Part shown: in pieces, positions 51,948 to 60,705 of the stretch
How the letters are laid out: the number at the start of each line of letters is the position of its first letter
How positions within the stretch are numbered: position 1 is the first letter of the stretch
NCBI GenBank assembly: GCA_002379985.1
Contig: DFVG01000013.1
Span: forward strand, 24,070 to 88,069
Length of the DNA stretch: 64,000 nt
Source: Flavobacteriaceae bacterium UBA4166
GTDB taxonomy: Bacteria > Bacteroidota > Bacteroidia > Flavobacteriales > Flavobacteriaceae
Reading direction: 5' to 3'
Program-made: the position numbers and the translations under genes
Notes under the pieces: generated by a model
Seen by the model: only the letters and a program-made list of their open reading frames with translations
Databases searched by the model: none
What the model was told of the DNA's origin: nothing

Positions 51948-52004
51948 ATGGAAGTGGTTTTTAAGTTTCTATGCGGAAGAGGCTACAATTATAATGCCGA
52001 TTTC

Positions 52005-53114
52005 TTAGGAATGTGTGTAAGTGACGAGTCCGATTTCTTCCGATTTCCCTCTCAGTTTTTCTTCTCCAAGTTTTACTTTTTGGACCCCCTTCGGAAGTTT
52101 GTAAGCCACATCAGCGAATTTTTCCGAAGCTAATATATCAACTCCTAATTCATTACACATCCCTTGAATGCGGGAGGTTGTATTCAATACATCTCCTGAA
52201 AAAGCGATCTCTCGTTTGATCTTTCCTATTTCTCCTACCATCACAGCTCCAAAGTGAAATCCCGCTTTGAATTCAGGATAGGCCTCATATTTTTTTAAAT
52301 ACCGCGCCTTGCGGTAAGCGATACTTTTTTTCATATTAAAAAAGCAACGCAAGGCATTACCGCTCTTCAATCCTTGTTTCATCTTCCAAGAGACCACAAT
52401 TTCGTCGCCTACGTATTGATAGACCTCTCCATAAGACTGTACGATAGCAGGAGCTACGTCTCGAAAGAAATCCTTCAGAAAATGAAAATATTTTTCTTCA
52501 CCTAGTTCCTCTGCAATTCCGGTGGCATTTTTAATATCGGCAAACATAAAGATACGCCGTTCGTTCTTCGGAAGAAAATACTTTCCCAAAAGATAATCAG
52601 GAAACACCCCGGGCCCATACTTTTCGTTAACCATCAGTACGATCAATGTACCAATTACAATAAATAACCAGATGATAAATTGTTTTAAAAAGAACCACGT
52701 TCCGAAGAAACTATAGACCTCTTGCCACACGCGAGCATGATAGAAGGGAATCCCCAAGTCTTCACTGTAGTAATACGCCGCCCCAATAGCACTTACGGCT
52801 AGCGCAGCCACCACATACGTACCCACGATGTAAAGTAGCGCCTTCCAAAAGGCATTCTTGCGCAGCCAGCGATCCATTAAATTTACCGTGACGATCCCAC
52901 CAATAAGACCAGCGATGATGGCTACGATCATGTTTGCAATAAAGTTCTGCTCAAAATCATATGCCGAACTCAACACACCATTATCGATCAAGGTCAAATA
53001 TTCATAGAAAAACAGCATGTTGGAAATCAACACCCAAGAAAGCAAAATGTAAATAGCACGCTTGGTATAGAACCAAAGCTGCCGTGTACTATATCGAATG
53101 AAATGTGGCTTCAA
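52005..53114 (-). CDS. membrane-bound class III adenylate/guanylate cyclase (TTG start)
   Basis: 369 residues. Four membrane helices in the first 170 residues, then a class III cyclase domain at about 183-365: FADIKNATGIAEELGEEKYF (metal-binding Asp), QYVGDEIVVSWKM (second Asp), FHFGAVMVGEIG, and FSGDVLNTTSRIQGMCNE, which holds the transition-state Asn and Arg. All core residues are visible, so activity is expected; adenylate or guanylate preference cannot be told from the motifs alone. The codon at 53114 is TTG directly after the stop of the YdeI gene; no earlier alternative exists, and the next ATG lies inside the second helix. Confidence 0.88.
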   Translation of the reverse strand: MKPHFIRYSTRQLWFYTKRAIYILLSWVLISNMLFFYEYLTLIDNGVLSSAYDFEQNFIANMIVAIIAGLIGGIVTVNLMDRWLRKNAFWKALLYIVGTYVVAALAVSAIGAAYYYSEDLGIPFYHARVWQEVYSFFGTWFFLKQFIIWLFIVIGTLIVLMVNEKYGPGVFPDYLLGKYFLPKNERRIFMFADIKNATGIAEELGEEKYFHFLKDFFRDVAPAIVQSYGEVYQYVGDEIVVSWKMKQGLKSGNALRCFFNMKKSIAYRKARYLKKYEAYPEFKAGFHFGAVMVGEIGKIKREIAFSGDVLNTTSRIQGMCNELGVDILASEKFADVAYKLPKGVQKVKLGEEKLRGKSEEIGLVTYTHS

Positions 53115-53711
53115 TTAGCAATTTTTGTATTTATCATGCAGTCCTACACCCGATTTGATCATCGGAATGATCTTATCCAAACGTCGCTCTTTCGTCGCAG
53201 CCTGCTTGGCAGACGAAATGTGATCTGCATATTCGCGTTGTTTCCCGGGAGTCAATTTTTTAAACGCTGCGGTAAGCGCATCATCTTCTACTAAAGCCGA
53301 CTTCAACTCGGGTGGCATGACGAGTTTTTTGTTGCGTACAGGGGTGTGTTCTTTACCGTCTTTTGAGTTTTGAATGGCTTCCTCGATATATTCTAACACC
53401 TTTTTTTCGGGTATGGGCGTTGCTTCCTCAAAGCGCCACTGCCGTAAGGCTTTGGTCACATCTTTTTGCGCATTTATTAAGTAATTATGAGAATCTTTCA
53501 AAAAAACACCTTGGTGAAACCATAGTGCGTAATGATTTTTAAAAGCTGCCATTCCAGCGATCAATTTTCCGTCGAGTGTATAGTTTGGAGCGCCCCATTT
53601 CACCTCTTCTTTGAGTTCGGTTTGTTGAAATATAGCGCGCAACGTAGCGAGTTCTTCGCTCCATCGTTCGTGTTTCGCGATGTAATTTGTTACTTTTTCA
53701 GAATCTGTCAT
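53115..53711 (-). CDS. YdeI/OmpD-associated family protein
   Basis: 198 residues from the ATG at 53711 (a second ATG two codons earlier is equally possible). DUF1801-like N-terminal half (EELATLRAIFQQTELKEEVKWGAPNYTLDGKLIAGMAAFKNHYALWFHQGVFLKD) and the YdeI C-terminal part (LTPGKQREYADHISSAKQAATKERRLDKIIPMIKSG). The family is linked with resistance to membrane-active peptides in some bacteria but the mechanism is unknown. The stop codon is immediately followed by the TTG start of the cyclase gene. Confidence 0.87.
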   Translation of the reverse strand: MTDSEKVTNYIAKHERWSEELATLRAIFQQTELKEEVKWGAPNYTLDGKLIAGMAAFKNHYALWFHQGVFLKDSHNYLINAQKDVTKALRQWRFEEATPIPEKKVLEYIEEAIQNSKDGKEHTPVRNKKLVMPPELKSALVEDDALTAAFKKLTPGKQREYADHISSAKQAATKERRLDKIIPMIKSGVGLHDKYKNC

Positions 53712-53790
53712 GAGCATTCATTTATACCGAATGTACAGAATTCTTACTGAAATATTCAAAAAGAAACGCTAAGGAATAAGCGGATTGTTA

Positions 53791-54804
53791 TTATTCTTTA
53801 ATAAACGAGAGTGTTGCAGCGTCTGAAGCTGTTGCTACTTTTAAGAAATACATGCCGGGACGAAGGTGGTCCATATTCCATGTTTGACGCAGTGTTCCTA
53901 ATTCGGGAAGGGCAAGTGTCTCCACACGCTTTCCTAAGATATCGTACACGGTTATTTCTTTCCATATCATGGTATCATTCCACTGCAATGTCAAATTGTT
54001 ACGAACGGGGTTAGGCGCGATATTGAGCTGGTTTTTCAGCGGAATATCATTGACCCCTAAGAACTTATCATACAAGGTTTGTAGTGAATCGATCGGTTCT
54101 TCCCCAAAAGGCATTTCCTCAATATTGAGTCGGAGATACGGATCGGAAGCATCATCTGTTGGTCGGTACACTAACAAGTATGCTGATGTAGACGAAGTGC
54201 CGCGTGCCAAGCAACGGGAATCAGCTCCCGCAAAATTTGCCCCTTGCATGGCCGCCATGAGCTTGTCGGCCAAAGAACCGGTGGTCGTGTTAAAATTCGA
54301 TTCCATATTATCGATCACCGTTTGGTTCAACAAAATATTTCCCTGAATACTATAGGTGGCTCCTTGTCGGTCTTCCTTATAATCATCGGCCATATTTCCT
54401 GTAAAACCTGCGGTTCGAGGATCTCCCGAAGTATCCAAATCGGCAATACCGTACTGTCGAAAAGCCGGATCGAAACCTTGTGAAGAACACGCATCGTTGT
54501 TGAGGAGGAAGTCAATAATTTCTGAAGGACTGGCACCATTCTCCATTTCGGCAATGGCATTATTGAGGTTCGTATTAGGAATACACACATACGCTTGTGA
54601 ATTCACACCGCCACGCCCCGGGATGATCTTGGTAATGATGTCAATAATTCCCCCGAAATCTCCAGCGCCATCAACACAGGAAGCTCCGGCAGAGCCAATT
54701 TCACCGGTACTTGGATCTACGGCAATGATCGAGAACGTATCTTGCGAATGAAGCGTGTAAGAAATTGAAATAAAGCAAAGTAAGAGTAGGGCCTTGTAAT
54801 TCAT
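53791..54804 (-). CDS. DUF1028 protein with T9SS sorting domain
   Basis: 337 residues. Signal peptide (MNYKALLLLCFISISYTLHSQ), then DUF1028, an Ntn-hydrolase-like fold: DTFSIIAVDPSTGEIGSAGASCVDGAGDFGG at about 22-53, VNSQAYVCIPNTNLNNAIAEMENGASPSEIIDFLL, and YSIQGNILLNQTVIDNMESNF near 150-172. The C-terminal 85 residues carry the T9SS signal (LNIAPNPVRNNLTLQW, GKRVETL, RPGMYFLKV). Secreted or surface protein, probably an amide-hydrolysing or binding enzyme; the substrate is unknown. It has a TTTG-N18-TATCTTTA promoter. Confidence 0.88.
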   Translation of the reverse strand: MNYKALLLLCFISISYTLHSQDTFSIIAVDPSTGEIGSAGASCVDGAGDFGGIIDIITKIIPGRGGVNSQAYVCIPNTNLNNAIAEMENGASPSEIIDFLLNNDACSSQGFDPAFRQYGIADLDTSGDPRTAGFTGNMADDYKEDRQGATYSIQGNILLNQTVIDNMESNFNTTTGSLADKLMAAMQGANFAGADSRCLARGTSSTSAYLLVYRPTDDASDPYLRLNIEEMPFGEEPIDSLQTLYDKFLGVNDIPLKNQLNIAPNPVRNNLTLQWNDTMIWKEITVYDILGKRVETLALPELGTLRQTWNMDHLRPGMYFLKVATASDAATLSFIKE

Positions 54805-54818
54805 AGCGGGAATTTTTG

Positions 54819-54848
54819 TAAAGATAACAATTCATCGCAATTGGCAAA
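54819..54848 (-). promoter_or_regulatory. promoter of the DUF1028 gene
   Basis: Minus-strand TTTG (54845-54848), 18-bp spacer, TATCTTTA (54819-54826), 14 bp before the start codon. The -33 box is exact and the -7 box has one mismatch. Confidence 0.6.
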
Positions 54849-54942
54849 GAAAACAATTCAGTATCAAAATAGTACAGTTCAGAAAAGCATTTTTTTTATT
54901 GGTTTTGGTTTCTAGGAGTTTTGAGTATTGAAATCAAAAACT

Positions 54943-57099
54943 ATGAAACGCACCATATTCTTTCCACTTTTGGGGTTATTACTAAGCCTTCCGGTATTTT
55001 CTCAGCAGAAGATATCCGGGGTTGTTACAGAACGTAATGGAACCCCCATTGAAGGGGCCAATGTCTATTTAGAAGGAACTTATGATGGTGCTTCAACGGC
55101 AACAGATGGCTCTTTTATTTTTCAAACGGAAGAAACAGGCGTGAAAACCCTGATCGTTTCCTATATCACATTTGAAACCTTGCGTTTTGAAGCTGGTGTT
55201 GCTGAAATGACCAACCTCAAATTACAACTTCGGGAAGACGTGAATACGTTGGATGCCGTTATGGTGTCTGCGGGTACCTTCGAAGCTGGCGACAATAGTA
55301 AGGTTTCAGTGCTAAACCCATTAGATGTCGTGACCACGGCAAGTGCCTTAGGAGATTTTGTAGGCGCCTTACAAACCCTTCCGGGAACAACGACTGTAGC
55401 TGAGGACGGACGACTTTTCGTTCGGGGCGGAAGTGCTGACGAAACGCAGATCTTTATTGATGGAATTCGCGTCTTTACACCCTACACGCCTACGACCAAT
55501 AATATCCCGACGCGCGGACGTTATAGTCCGTTTCTCTTTGATGGAATCACGTTTTCTACCGGAGGATATTCTGCCGAATACGGTGAGGCATTGTCTTCAG
55601 TATTGCTTCTGAACACCATAGACGAACCCGATCAAGAAAAAACAGACATTAGCATTATGAGCGTGGGAGCCGGATTGGGAAACACGCAAAAGTGGGAACG
55701 CTCTTCGTTGAGTGTCAATGCTTCGTATATTAATCTCGCGCCCTATATTGCCCTACTACCCGATCGGAACGATTGGCAGCAACCCTATCAAGGGTTTTCG
55801 GGTGAAACGGTATTCCGACTGGAGACAAAGCAGGGATTGTTTAAAGCCTATGGCGCCTTCGATCATAGTGAATTTCAGCTCACGCAAGAAAGTATCGATG
55901 TGGTTGAAGGAGTGCCATTCGGACTCAATAATTCGAATTTCTACGCAAATACTTCTTGGAGTCAACGTCTTCCTAATAAATGGAAATTATGGCTCGGAGG
56001 AAGTTATACATATGCTCGAAATAAAGTGGGAATTTTCACTAATCAAGTTGCAAATGCTGAACATTCCGCGCATGCGAAAGCAAGTGTTGGAAAATCCTTG
56101 AACAATCGATGGAAATTTCAAATGGGAATAGAACAATTTCTCACAGAATTCTCAGAAACCTTTGCTTCAGAAGATGTTAATCTGTCCTATGGATTTTCCA
56201 ACCCAGTCACGGCATCCTTTGTGGAAACCGATTATCGTTTTTCGAAACGATGGGCTGTGAATCTAGGCCTACGCGGAACTTATTACGGCAGATCTGATAC
56301 TTGGAAATTAGCCCCTAGAGTCGCCACGGCCATCAAAATTGGAGACAAGGGGCAGGTGTCGGCTGCTTTTGGACAATTTTATCAACAACCCACACAGGAG
56401 GTATTAAAGTTTTCTTCGGAACTCGCACCAAGACAGGCAAACCACTACATTTTAAACTATCAATATGTGAAGAATAATCGTATTCTTCGAGCAGAGTTAT
56501 TCCGAAAGACCTACGAAAACCTAGTAACTTATCCTGCGGAAGAGCCACAGCCCGGTTTGCCATACCGCAATGCCGGAAGCGGTTACGCACAAGGCTTTGA
56601 CCTTTTTTGGCGGGACGAAACGTCGGTAAAAAATCTAGATTATTGGGTAAGTTATTCGTATTTGGACAGTGAACGTCGTTTCGAAAATTATCCCGTGGCG
56701 GCCCAGCCATCCTTTGCCAATACGCATAACCTTTCTGTAGTTGGAAAGTATTGGATCGATTCTTGGAAAAGTCAGTTAGGCGCAAGCTATCAATTTGCCA
56801 GCGGAAGGCCCTACACCAATCCCAATCAACCGGGTTGGTTACAGGAGCGAACCAAAGGATTTCACGGACTCAGTTTAAATTGGGCTTATTTGCTTTCTCC
56901 CCAAAAGATCCTTTATGTATCTGTAAACAACGTATTGGGTATTAAAAATATCAACGGCTACGAGTATGCCTCCACACCGAATGCACAAGGTATTTTTGAT
57001 CGGAGAGCGCTTCGGCCGGCCGCAGATCAATTCTTTTTTGTTGGCTTCTTTTGGACCATTAGTGACGATGGCACCGATAATCAACTGGACAATTTATAA
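54943..57099 (+). CDS. TonB-dependent receptor
   Basis: 718 residues from the ATG at 54943; a TTG at 54928 would add five residues before a good signal peptide (MKRTIFFPLLGLLLSLPVFSQ). A carboxypeptidase-regulatory-like domain at about 22-100 (ISGVVTERNGTPIEGANVYLEGTYDGASTATDG), the plug with LGDFVGALQTLPGTTTVAEDGRLFVRGGSADETQIFIDGIRV at about 135-180, and a 20-plus-strand beta barrel ending SVNNVLGIKNINGY..FFVGFFWT. Takes up a ligand by TonB energy; the ligand is unknown. No SusD partner is next to it, so it is probably not for polysaccharides. Confidence 0.93.
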   Translation: MKRTIFFPLLGLLLSLPVFSQQKISGVVTERNGTPIEGANVYLEGTYDGASTATDGSFIFQTEETGVKTLIVSYITFETLRFEAGVAEMTNLKLQLREDVNTLDAVMVSAGTFEAGDNSKVSVLNPLDVVTTASALGDFVGALQTLPGTTTVAEDGRLFVRGGSADETQIFIDGIRVFTPYTPTTNNIPTRGRYSPFLFDGITFSTGGYSAEYGEALSSVLLLNTIDEPDQEKTDISIMSVGAGLGNTQKWERSSLSVNASYINLAPYIALLPDRNDWQQPYQGFSGETVFRLETKQGLFKAYGAFDHSEFQLTQESIDVVEGVPFGLNNSNFYANTSWSQRLPNKWKLWLGGSYTYARNKVGIFTNQVANAEHSAHAKASVGKSLNNRWKFQMGIEQFLTEFSETFASEDVNLSYGFSNPVTASFVETDYRFSKRWAVNLGLRGTYYGRSDTWKLAPRVATAIKIGDKGQVSAAFGQFYQQPTQEVLKFSSELAPRQANHYILNYQYVKNNRILRAELFRKTYENLVTYPAEEPQPGLPYRNAGSGYAQGFDLFWRDETSVKNLDYWVSYSYLDSERRFENYPVAAQPSFANTHNLSVVGKYWIDSWKSQLGASYQFASGRPYTNPNQPGWLQERTKGFHGLSLNWAYLLSPQKILYVSVNNVLGIKNINGYEYASTPNAQGIFDRRALRPAADQFFFVGFFWTISDDGTDNQLDNL

Positions 57100-57199
57100 T
57101 CACAGTTCAGGATTCAGAAGTTACAGTTCAGTCAAAAAGACTTGGTTCAGCTTCAAAATAAAGAGACATTTAACACAATCATTTTAAAAATAACATATC

Positions 57200-57310
57200 A
57201 TGCTAGGAATTATCTTAAGAAAACTTGGAAGACACAACACCCTTAAAGCCGCACTACTATTGAGTACGTTGTTACTACTTTTAGGAGTGGGAATCTTGAT
57301 ACTAAACTAA
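57200..57310 (+). CDS. 36-residue hydrophobic peptide
   Basis: Read from the gap between the receptor and the TPR gene: ATG 57200, TAA 57308. Short basic N-terminus (MLGIILRKLGRHNTLK) then one membrane helix of about 18 residues, AALLLSTLLLLLGVGILILN. Such a peptide would sit in the inner membrane with its N-terminus in the cytoplasm. It ends 5 bp before the TPR gene start, suggesting the same transcript. I do not recognise it; no database match could be tested. Confidence 0.4.
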   Translation: MLGIILRKLGRHNTLKAALLLSTLLLLLGVGILILN

Positions 57311-57315
57311 TTATT

Positions 57316-57942
57316 ATGAAAATCCCGTATTTACTGATAGCATTATTCTTTTCATATACGTTATGGTCGCAATCTCCTTATCAAAAAGGAATGACCAAAG
57401 CATTTGAACTTTGGGAACAAGACGAAACCCTACAAGCTTCACAATTGTTTGAGCGTATCGCTGTAGCGGAAACGGACAATTGGTTACCTCCGTTCTACGC
57501 AGGTCAAATTTTAATTCTTGAAGCGTTTACGACGGACGATAAAACCGTGATGGTTGAAAGCTTGAAAAAAGCTGAAGATTTCATTCAAACCGCCCAACTT
57601 CGGAGTCGGAATAACCCTGAGATTATGGTCGCCGAAGCACAGTTATTGACCGCTTGGATTGTATATGATAGCGATCAATACGGAATGAAGAACTCTATGA
57701 AGATCACTGAGATCTACAAAAAAGCCATGGCGCTTGCCCCTGAAAACCCCAGAGTGGTTTTAGGGAACGCCGAATGGAACATTGGGAGCGCAAAATTCTT
57801 TAATAAAGACGTTACACCCTACTGTTCCGAAGTACAACGCGCCATCGATCTTTTTGCTACCTTTAAAGCCAAGGGTGAGTTTTATCCCAGTGGAGGGAAA
57901 GAACACGCCCTGCAAGTACTTGAAACCAACTGTGGAGGATAA
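57316..57942 (+). CDS. exported TPR-like protein
   Basis: 208 residues with a signal peptide (MKIPYLLIALFFSYTLWSQ). Helical repeat-like pattern (FELWEQDETLQASQLFERIAVAETDNWLPPFYAGQILILEAF, ITEIYKKAMALAPENPRVVLGNAEWNIGS), consistent with two or three tetratricopeptide-like units, and a Cys near the end. Likely periplasmic. The stop is directly followed by the ATG of the histidine kinase gene (TAAATG), so it is probably co-translated with the sensor and may help it sense the envelope. Confidence 0.78.
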   Translation: MKIPYLLIALFFSYTLWSQSPYQKGMTKAFELWEQDETLQASQLFERIAVAETDNWLPPFYAGQILILEAFTTDDKTVMVESLKKAEDFIQTAQLRSRNNPEIMVAEAQLLTAWIVYDSDQYGMKNSMKITEIYKKAMALAPENPRVVLGNAEWNIGSAKFFNKDVTPYCSEVQRAIDLFATFKAKGEFYPSGGKEHALQVLETNCGG

Positions 57943-59283
57943 ATGAATATTGTAAAAGAAATGGGAAAGGCGTTCTTTGTGGGAACGCTCATTTTTATTG
58001 TATTGGGGGTCATTCAATATCTCAATGGCACTACAATTAGTAACGGATATGAGCTATTAGTGGCTTTTGCCGAAAACCAACTCTATGCACTTTCCATATA
58101 CTTGACCAATGCATTCTATTTCACTTATCTTCTGAAACGCTATGAGAATGAGCTATACAAGTCCAAACACTTGCTTCGCGGCATTCTGGGTGCTTCCGTT
58201 ATTTCTCTGGCAACGATCTTCGCACTGCGTCTGCTTGTTGAGGTGATGTTTTATGGGGAAGGGATTGAAGAATTCCTACAAGGAGAACGTGCTTCTTTCT
58301 ATTATATCAGCTTTATCATCGCTCTTGTCGTCACCGGAATTTTTTACGGTGCATTCTATTACAGACACAAACAGGAAACCAAGGTAAAAGAACACAAAAC
58401 GATCGCGAAAGCAGCTTCGGCACAATTTGATGCGTTGAAGAATCAGCTCGATCCACATTTTTTGTTCAACAGTTTGAATGTGCTTACCAGTTTGATCGAA
58501 GAAAACCCTAAAGCGGCCACTAAATTTACGACCTCACTTTCGAAGGTCTATCGCTATGTGTTAGAACAAAAAAATAAGGAATTAGTGACGGTAGCCGAAG
58601 AATTACAATTTGCACAATTGTACATGTCCTTGATCAAAATGCGCTTTGAAGATAGCATCGTATTTACCCTTCCCGAAACGATCTCTAATCCCGAAGCCAA
58701 AGTGGTGCCTTTATCGCTTCAATTGTTGTTGGAGAATGCCGTGAAACACAATCAGGTGACGCCCACAAAAAAGCTGCATATTTCGATCTACGAAAAAGAC
58801 AATCAGCTTTATGTTCAGAATAACTATCAACCTAAAAAAGTAGTGCGAGAGAGTAGTGGTGTTGGATTGCAAAATATCAGGCAACGTTATTACCTGCTAA
58901 CAGATCGCCCCGTTTTAATTTCAGAAGACACGTCTACTTTTCGGGTTGCGATTCCCCTTTTAAGTAAAGTAGCGACAAACATTCCCACACAAGAGGCTTA
59001 CCTTTCTGGCAAACGGTATGAGCGGGCTAAGGAGCATGTCAAAAAGCTAAAAGGGTTTTATGGGCATTTGGCAATTTATATATTATTTATTCCTTTTTTT
59101 ATTTGGCTGAACTATCGCTCGGGTACCAGTTTTCCCTGGGCGTTGTTTCCAATCGTAGGATGGGGTATGGGAGTGGCAGGACATGCGATTGAAACGTTTG
59201 AGTGGAATCCTTTCTTCGGAAAAGATTGGGAAGAGCGAAAAATCAAACAATTCATGGAAGAAGAAGACGATCCTTACAATTGA
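57943..59283 (+). CDS. LytS-type sensor histidine kinase fused to a C-terminal 2TM domain
   Basis: 446 residues. Four membrane helices in the first 150 residues (about 8-28, 45-62, 75-100, 120-145), then a His_kinase domain with LDPHFLFNSLNVL, the phosphorylated His at about 172, and a HATPase with LLLENAVKHN near 265 and SGVGLQNIRQRY near 305. After the kinase, residues about 358-446 form a 2TM domain: RYERAKEHVKKLKGFYGHLAIYILF, PFPIVGWGMG-like loop, ETFEWNPFFGKDWEERKIKQFM. The same domain is encoded four times alone immediately downstream. Partner of the LytTR regulator at 61857. Confidence 0.93.
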   Translation: MNIVKEMGKAFFVGTLIFIVLGVIQYLNGTTISNGYELLVAFAENQLYALSIYLTNAFYFTYLLKRYENELYKSKHLLRGILGASVISLATIFALRLLVEVMFYGEGIEEFLQGERASFYYISFIIALVVTGIFYGAFYYRHKQETKVKEHKTIAKAASAQFDALKNQLDPHFLFNSLNVLTSLIEENPKAATKFTTSLSKVYRYVLEQKNKELVTVAEELQFAQLYMSLIKMRFEDSIVFTLPETISNPEAKVVPLSLQLLLENAVKHNQVTPTKKLHISIYEKDNQLYVQNNYQPKKVVRESSGVGLQNIRQRYYLLTDRPVLISEDTSTFRVAIPLLSKVATNIPTQEAYLSGKRYERAKEHVKKLKGFYGHLAIYILFIPFFIWLNYRSGTSFPWALFPIVGWGMGVAGHAIETFEWNPFFGKDWEERKIKQFMEEEDDPYN

Positions 59284-59315
59284 GCGGTGATAAAGCACAG
59301 TTCGGTAAGCTTTCT

Positions 59316-59346
59316 TTTGAAAGCCAAGGGGGGCTTCTTAGTTTTA
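59316..59346 (+). promoter_or_regulatory. internal promoter ahead of the stand-alone 2TM genes
   Basis: TTTG (59316-59319), 19-bp spacer, TAGTTTTA (59339-59346), 23 bp before the first 2TM start codon. The -33 box lies inside a small hairpin (GCTTTC-TTTT-GAAAGC, 59309-59324). This would allow the 2TM set to be made without the kinase. Confidence 0.5.
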
Positions 59347-59369
59347 CCTTATAATTAAAATAAAACATC

Positions 59370-59660
59370 ATGAAAACATACACTACAACGCAAGAATCCA
59401 AACACGAACGTGCCTTGAAACACGTGAAGGAATTACGTTCTTTTTACGGTCATTTGGGTATTTATTTATTCTTTGTGCCTGTATTTATTATTCTAAATGT
59501 GTTGGGAAGCGATTTCCCATGGGCTATCTTCCCTATCGTGGGTTGGGGCTTCGGTGTTCTCTCTCATGCTTCTGAAACGTTTGGATGGAATCCTTTTTTC
59601 AGTAAAGATTGGGAAGCACGAAAGATTCAGGAATTTATGAATGAAGATCAGGAATACTAG
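59370..59660 (+). CDS. 2TM domain protein A
   Basis: 96 residues, no signal peptide. KHERALKHVKELRSFYGHLGIYLFFVPVFIIL makes the first membrane helix with its basic run-in, PWAIFPIVGWGFGVLSHASETF the second, and WNPFFSKDWEARKIQEFMNE the conserved cytoplasmic tail. It is nearly the same as the C-terminal domain of the kinase, so it is probably a copy of it. Function of 2TM proteins is unknown; here they are placed as possible partners or competitors of the sensor's own domain. Confidence 0.9.
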   Translation: MKTYTTTQESKHERALKHVKELRSFYGHLGIYLFFVPVFIILNVLGSDFPWAIFPIVGWGFGVLSHASETFGWNPFFSKDWEARKIQEFMNEDQEY

Positions 59661-59683
59661 ACTTAAACTGAAAACGTACTATT

Positions 59684-59992
59684 ATGCAATCACATCAACC
59701 CAATAGAGAAGAACGATACCTCCGTGCTAAAGAACGCGTGACACATATCAAAAAATTCTACAGTAGCTTGCTGTTTTACATCATCTTCATTGCCTTTTTA
59801 GGCGCTTTAAATTATTATACCAATCAATGGCGCTATATGTGGTTTCTGTGGGCGGCCTTTGGTTGGGGTATCGGACTCTTTTTTCAAGCAGCCAAAGCCT
59901 TCCGTTGGAACCCTTTCCTAGGAAAGAACTGGGAAGAACGTAAAATGAAAGAATTTATGGACCAAGAAGAAAACAAAAATCAATGGATGTAA
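59684..59992 (+). CDS. 2TM domain protein B
   Basis: 102 residues. REERYLRAKERVTHIKKFYSSLLFYIIFIAFLGALNYY, MWFLWAAFGWGIGLFFQAAKAFRWNPFLGKNWEERKMKEFMDQEE. Same WNPF-type subgroup as protein A and the kinase domain, with a charged N-terminus. It is 23 bp after protein A; protein C starts 2 bp after it, so the row is translated together. Confidence 0.9.
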   Translation: MQSHQPNREERYLRAKERVTHIKKFYSSLLFYIIFIAFLGALNYYTNQWRYMWFLWAAFGWGIGLFFQAAKAFRWNPFLGKNWEERKMKEFMDQEENKNQWM

Positions 59993-59994
59993 TT

Positions 59995-60336
59995 ATGAAA
60001 GCTTCCGAAGAAAAAAATACTACGACAACCTACGAACGCGCTCGAAAAAAAGTGGACGCCATCAAAGGCTTTCACAACCACCTAAAAGCGTTTGTGATCG
60101 TCAATATTGTTTTGATCGTAGTTAGAATGGAACTGGCGGATGTCCTTCGTGGTCGGGTAGAACTGGATGAGGCTTTTTCACATTGGCTCGATTGGAACAC
60201 GTATTTCTCAACCGGACTTTGGGCCATTGCTTTATTGATTCACGGACTGTACGTATACCGCGACAGTTTTGGCTTCGTAAAACGTTGGGAAGCTCGTAAA
60301 GTGAAAGAGTTTATGGATAATAACGAAAATAACTAA
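59995..60336 (+). CDS. 2TM domain protein C
   Basis: 113 residues from the ATG at 59995; an ATG at 59983 would overlap the previous gene. TYERARKKVDAIKGFHNHLKAFVIVNIVLIVVRMEL, then an insertion with two helices' worth of polar/hydrophobic sequence (SHWLDWNTYFSTGLWAIALLIHGLYVY) and a tail RWEARKVKEFMDNN without the WNPF motif. It belongs to a second subgroup together with protein D. Confidence 0.88.
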   Translation: MKASEEKNTTTTYERARKKVDAIKGFHNHLKAFVIVNIVLIVVRMELADVLRGRVELDEAFSHWLDWNTYFSTGLWAIALLIHGLYVYRDSFGFVKRWEARKVKEFMDNNENN

Positions 60337-60338
60337 TC

Positions 60339-60662
60339 ATGACAGCTGAACAAGACCAAAAATACCAACGCGCAAAAAAGCGTGTAGACGACATCAAGGG
60401 ATTCTATACACATCTGTGCATTTATATTATCATCAATATCCTCTTACTCCTCCTGGCCATGGACGTGTTTGAAAATGGCTTTATCAATATTTCCATGCCT
60501 TCATGGGCCCATTTTACAACGCCGTTCTTTTGGGGTATCGGACTCTTGCTTCACGGAGTTTATGTCTTTGGTTTTAAAGGCTCGTTTCTGAAGAAATGGG
60601 AAGAACGTAAGATCAAAGAATATATGGAACGCGATTCTGAAGAAATCAATAAATATCACTAA
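60339..60662 (+). CDS. 2TM domain protein D
   Basis: 107 residues. KYQRAKKRVDDIKGFYTHLCIYIIINILLLLLAMD, HFTTPFFWGIGLLLHGVYVFGFKGSFLKKWEERKIKEYMERD. Like protein C, it lacks WNPF and has KxWEERK after the second helix. It is 2 bp after protein C and 43 bp before the amidohydrolase gene. Four successive small paralogues with the kinase domain make five copies of this domain in 3 kb. Confidence 0.88.
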   Translation: MTAEQDQKYQRAKKRVDDIKGFYTHLCIYIIINILLLLLAMDVFENGFINISMPSWAHFTTPFFWGIGLLLHGVYVFGFKGSFLKKWEERKIKEYMERDSEEINKYH

Positions 60663-60705
60663 CCGATCAACTATCTATTTAACCCACTATCCACCTCACC
60701 CACTT

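Noticed and set aside
54327..54590. Overlapping frames within the DUF1028 gene
   Set aside because: Shadows in other frames of a secreted protein with clear domain and sorting signals.
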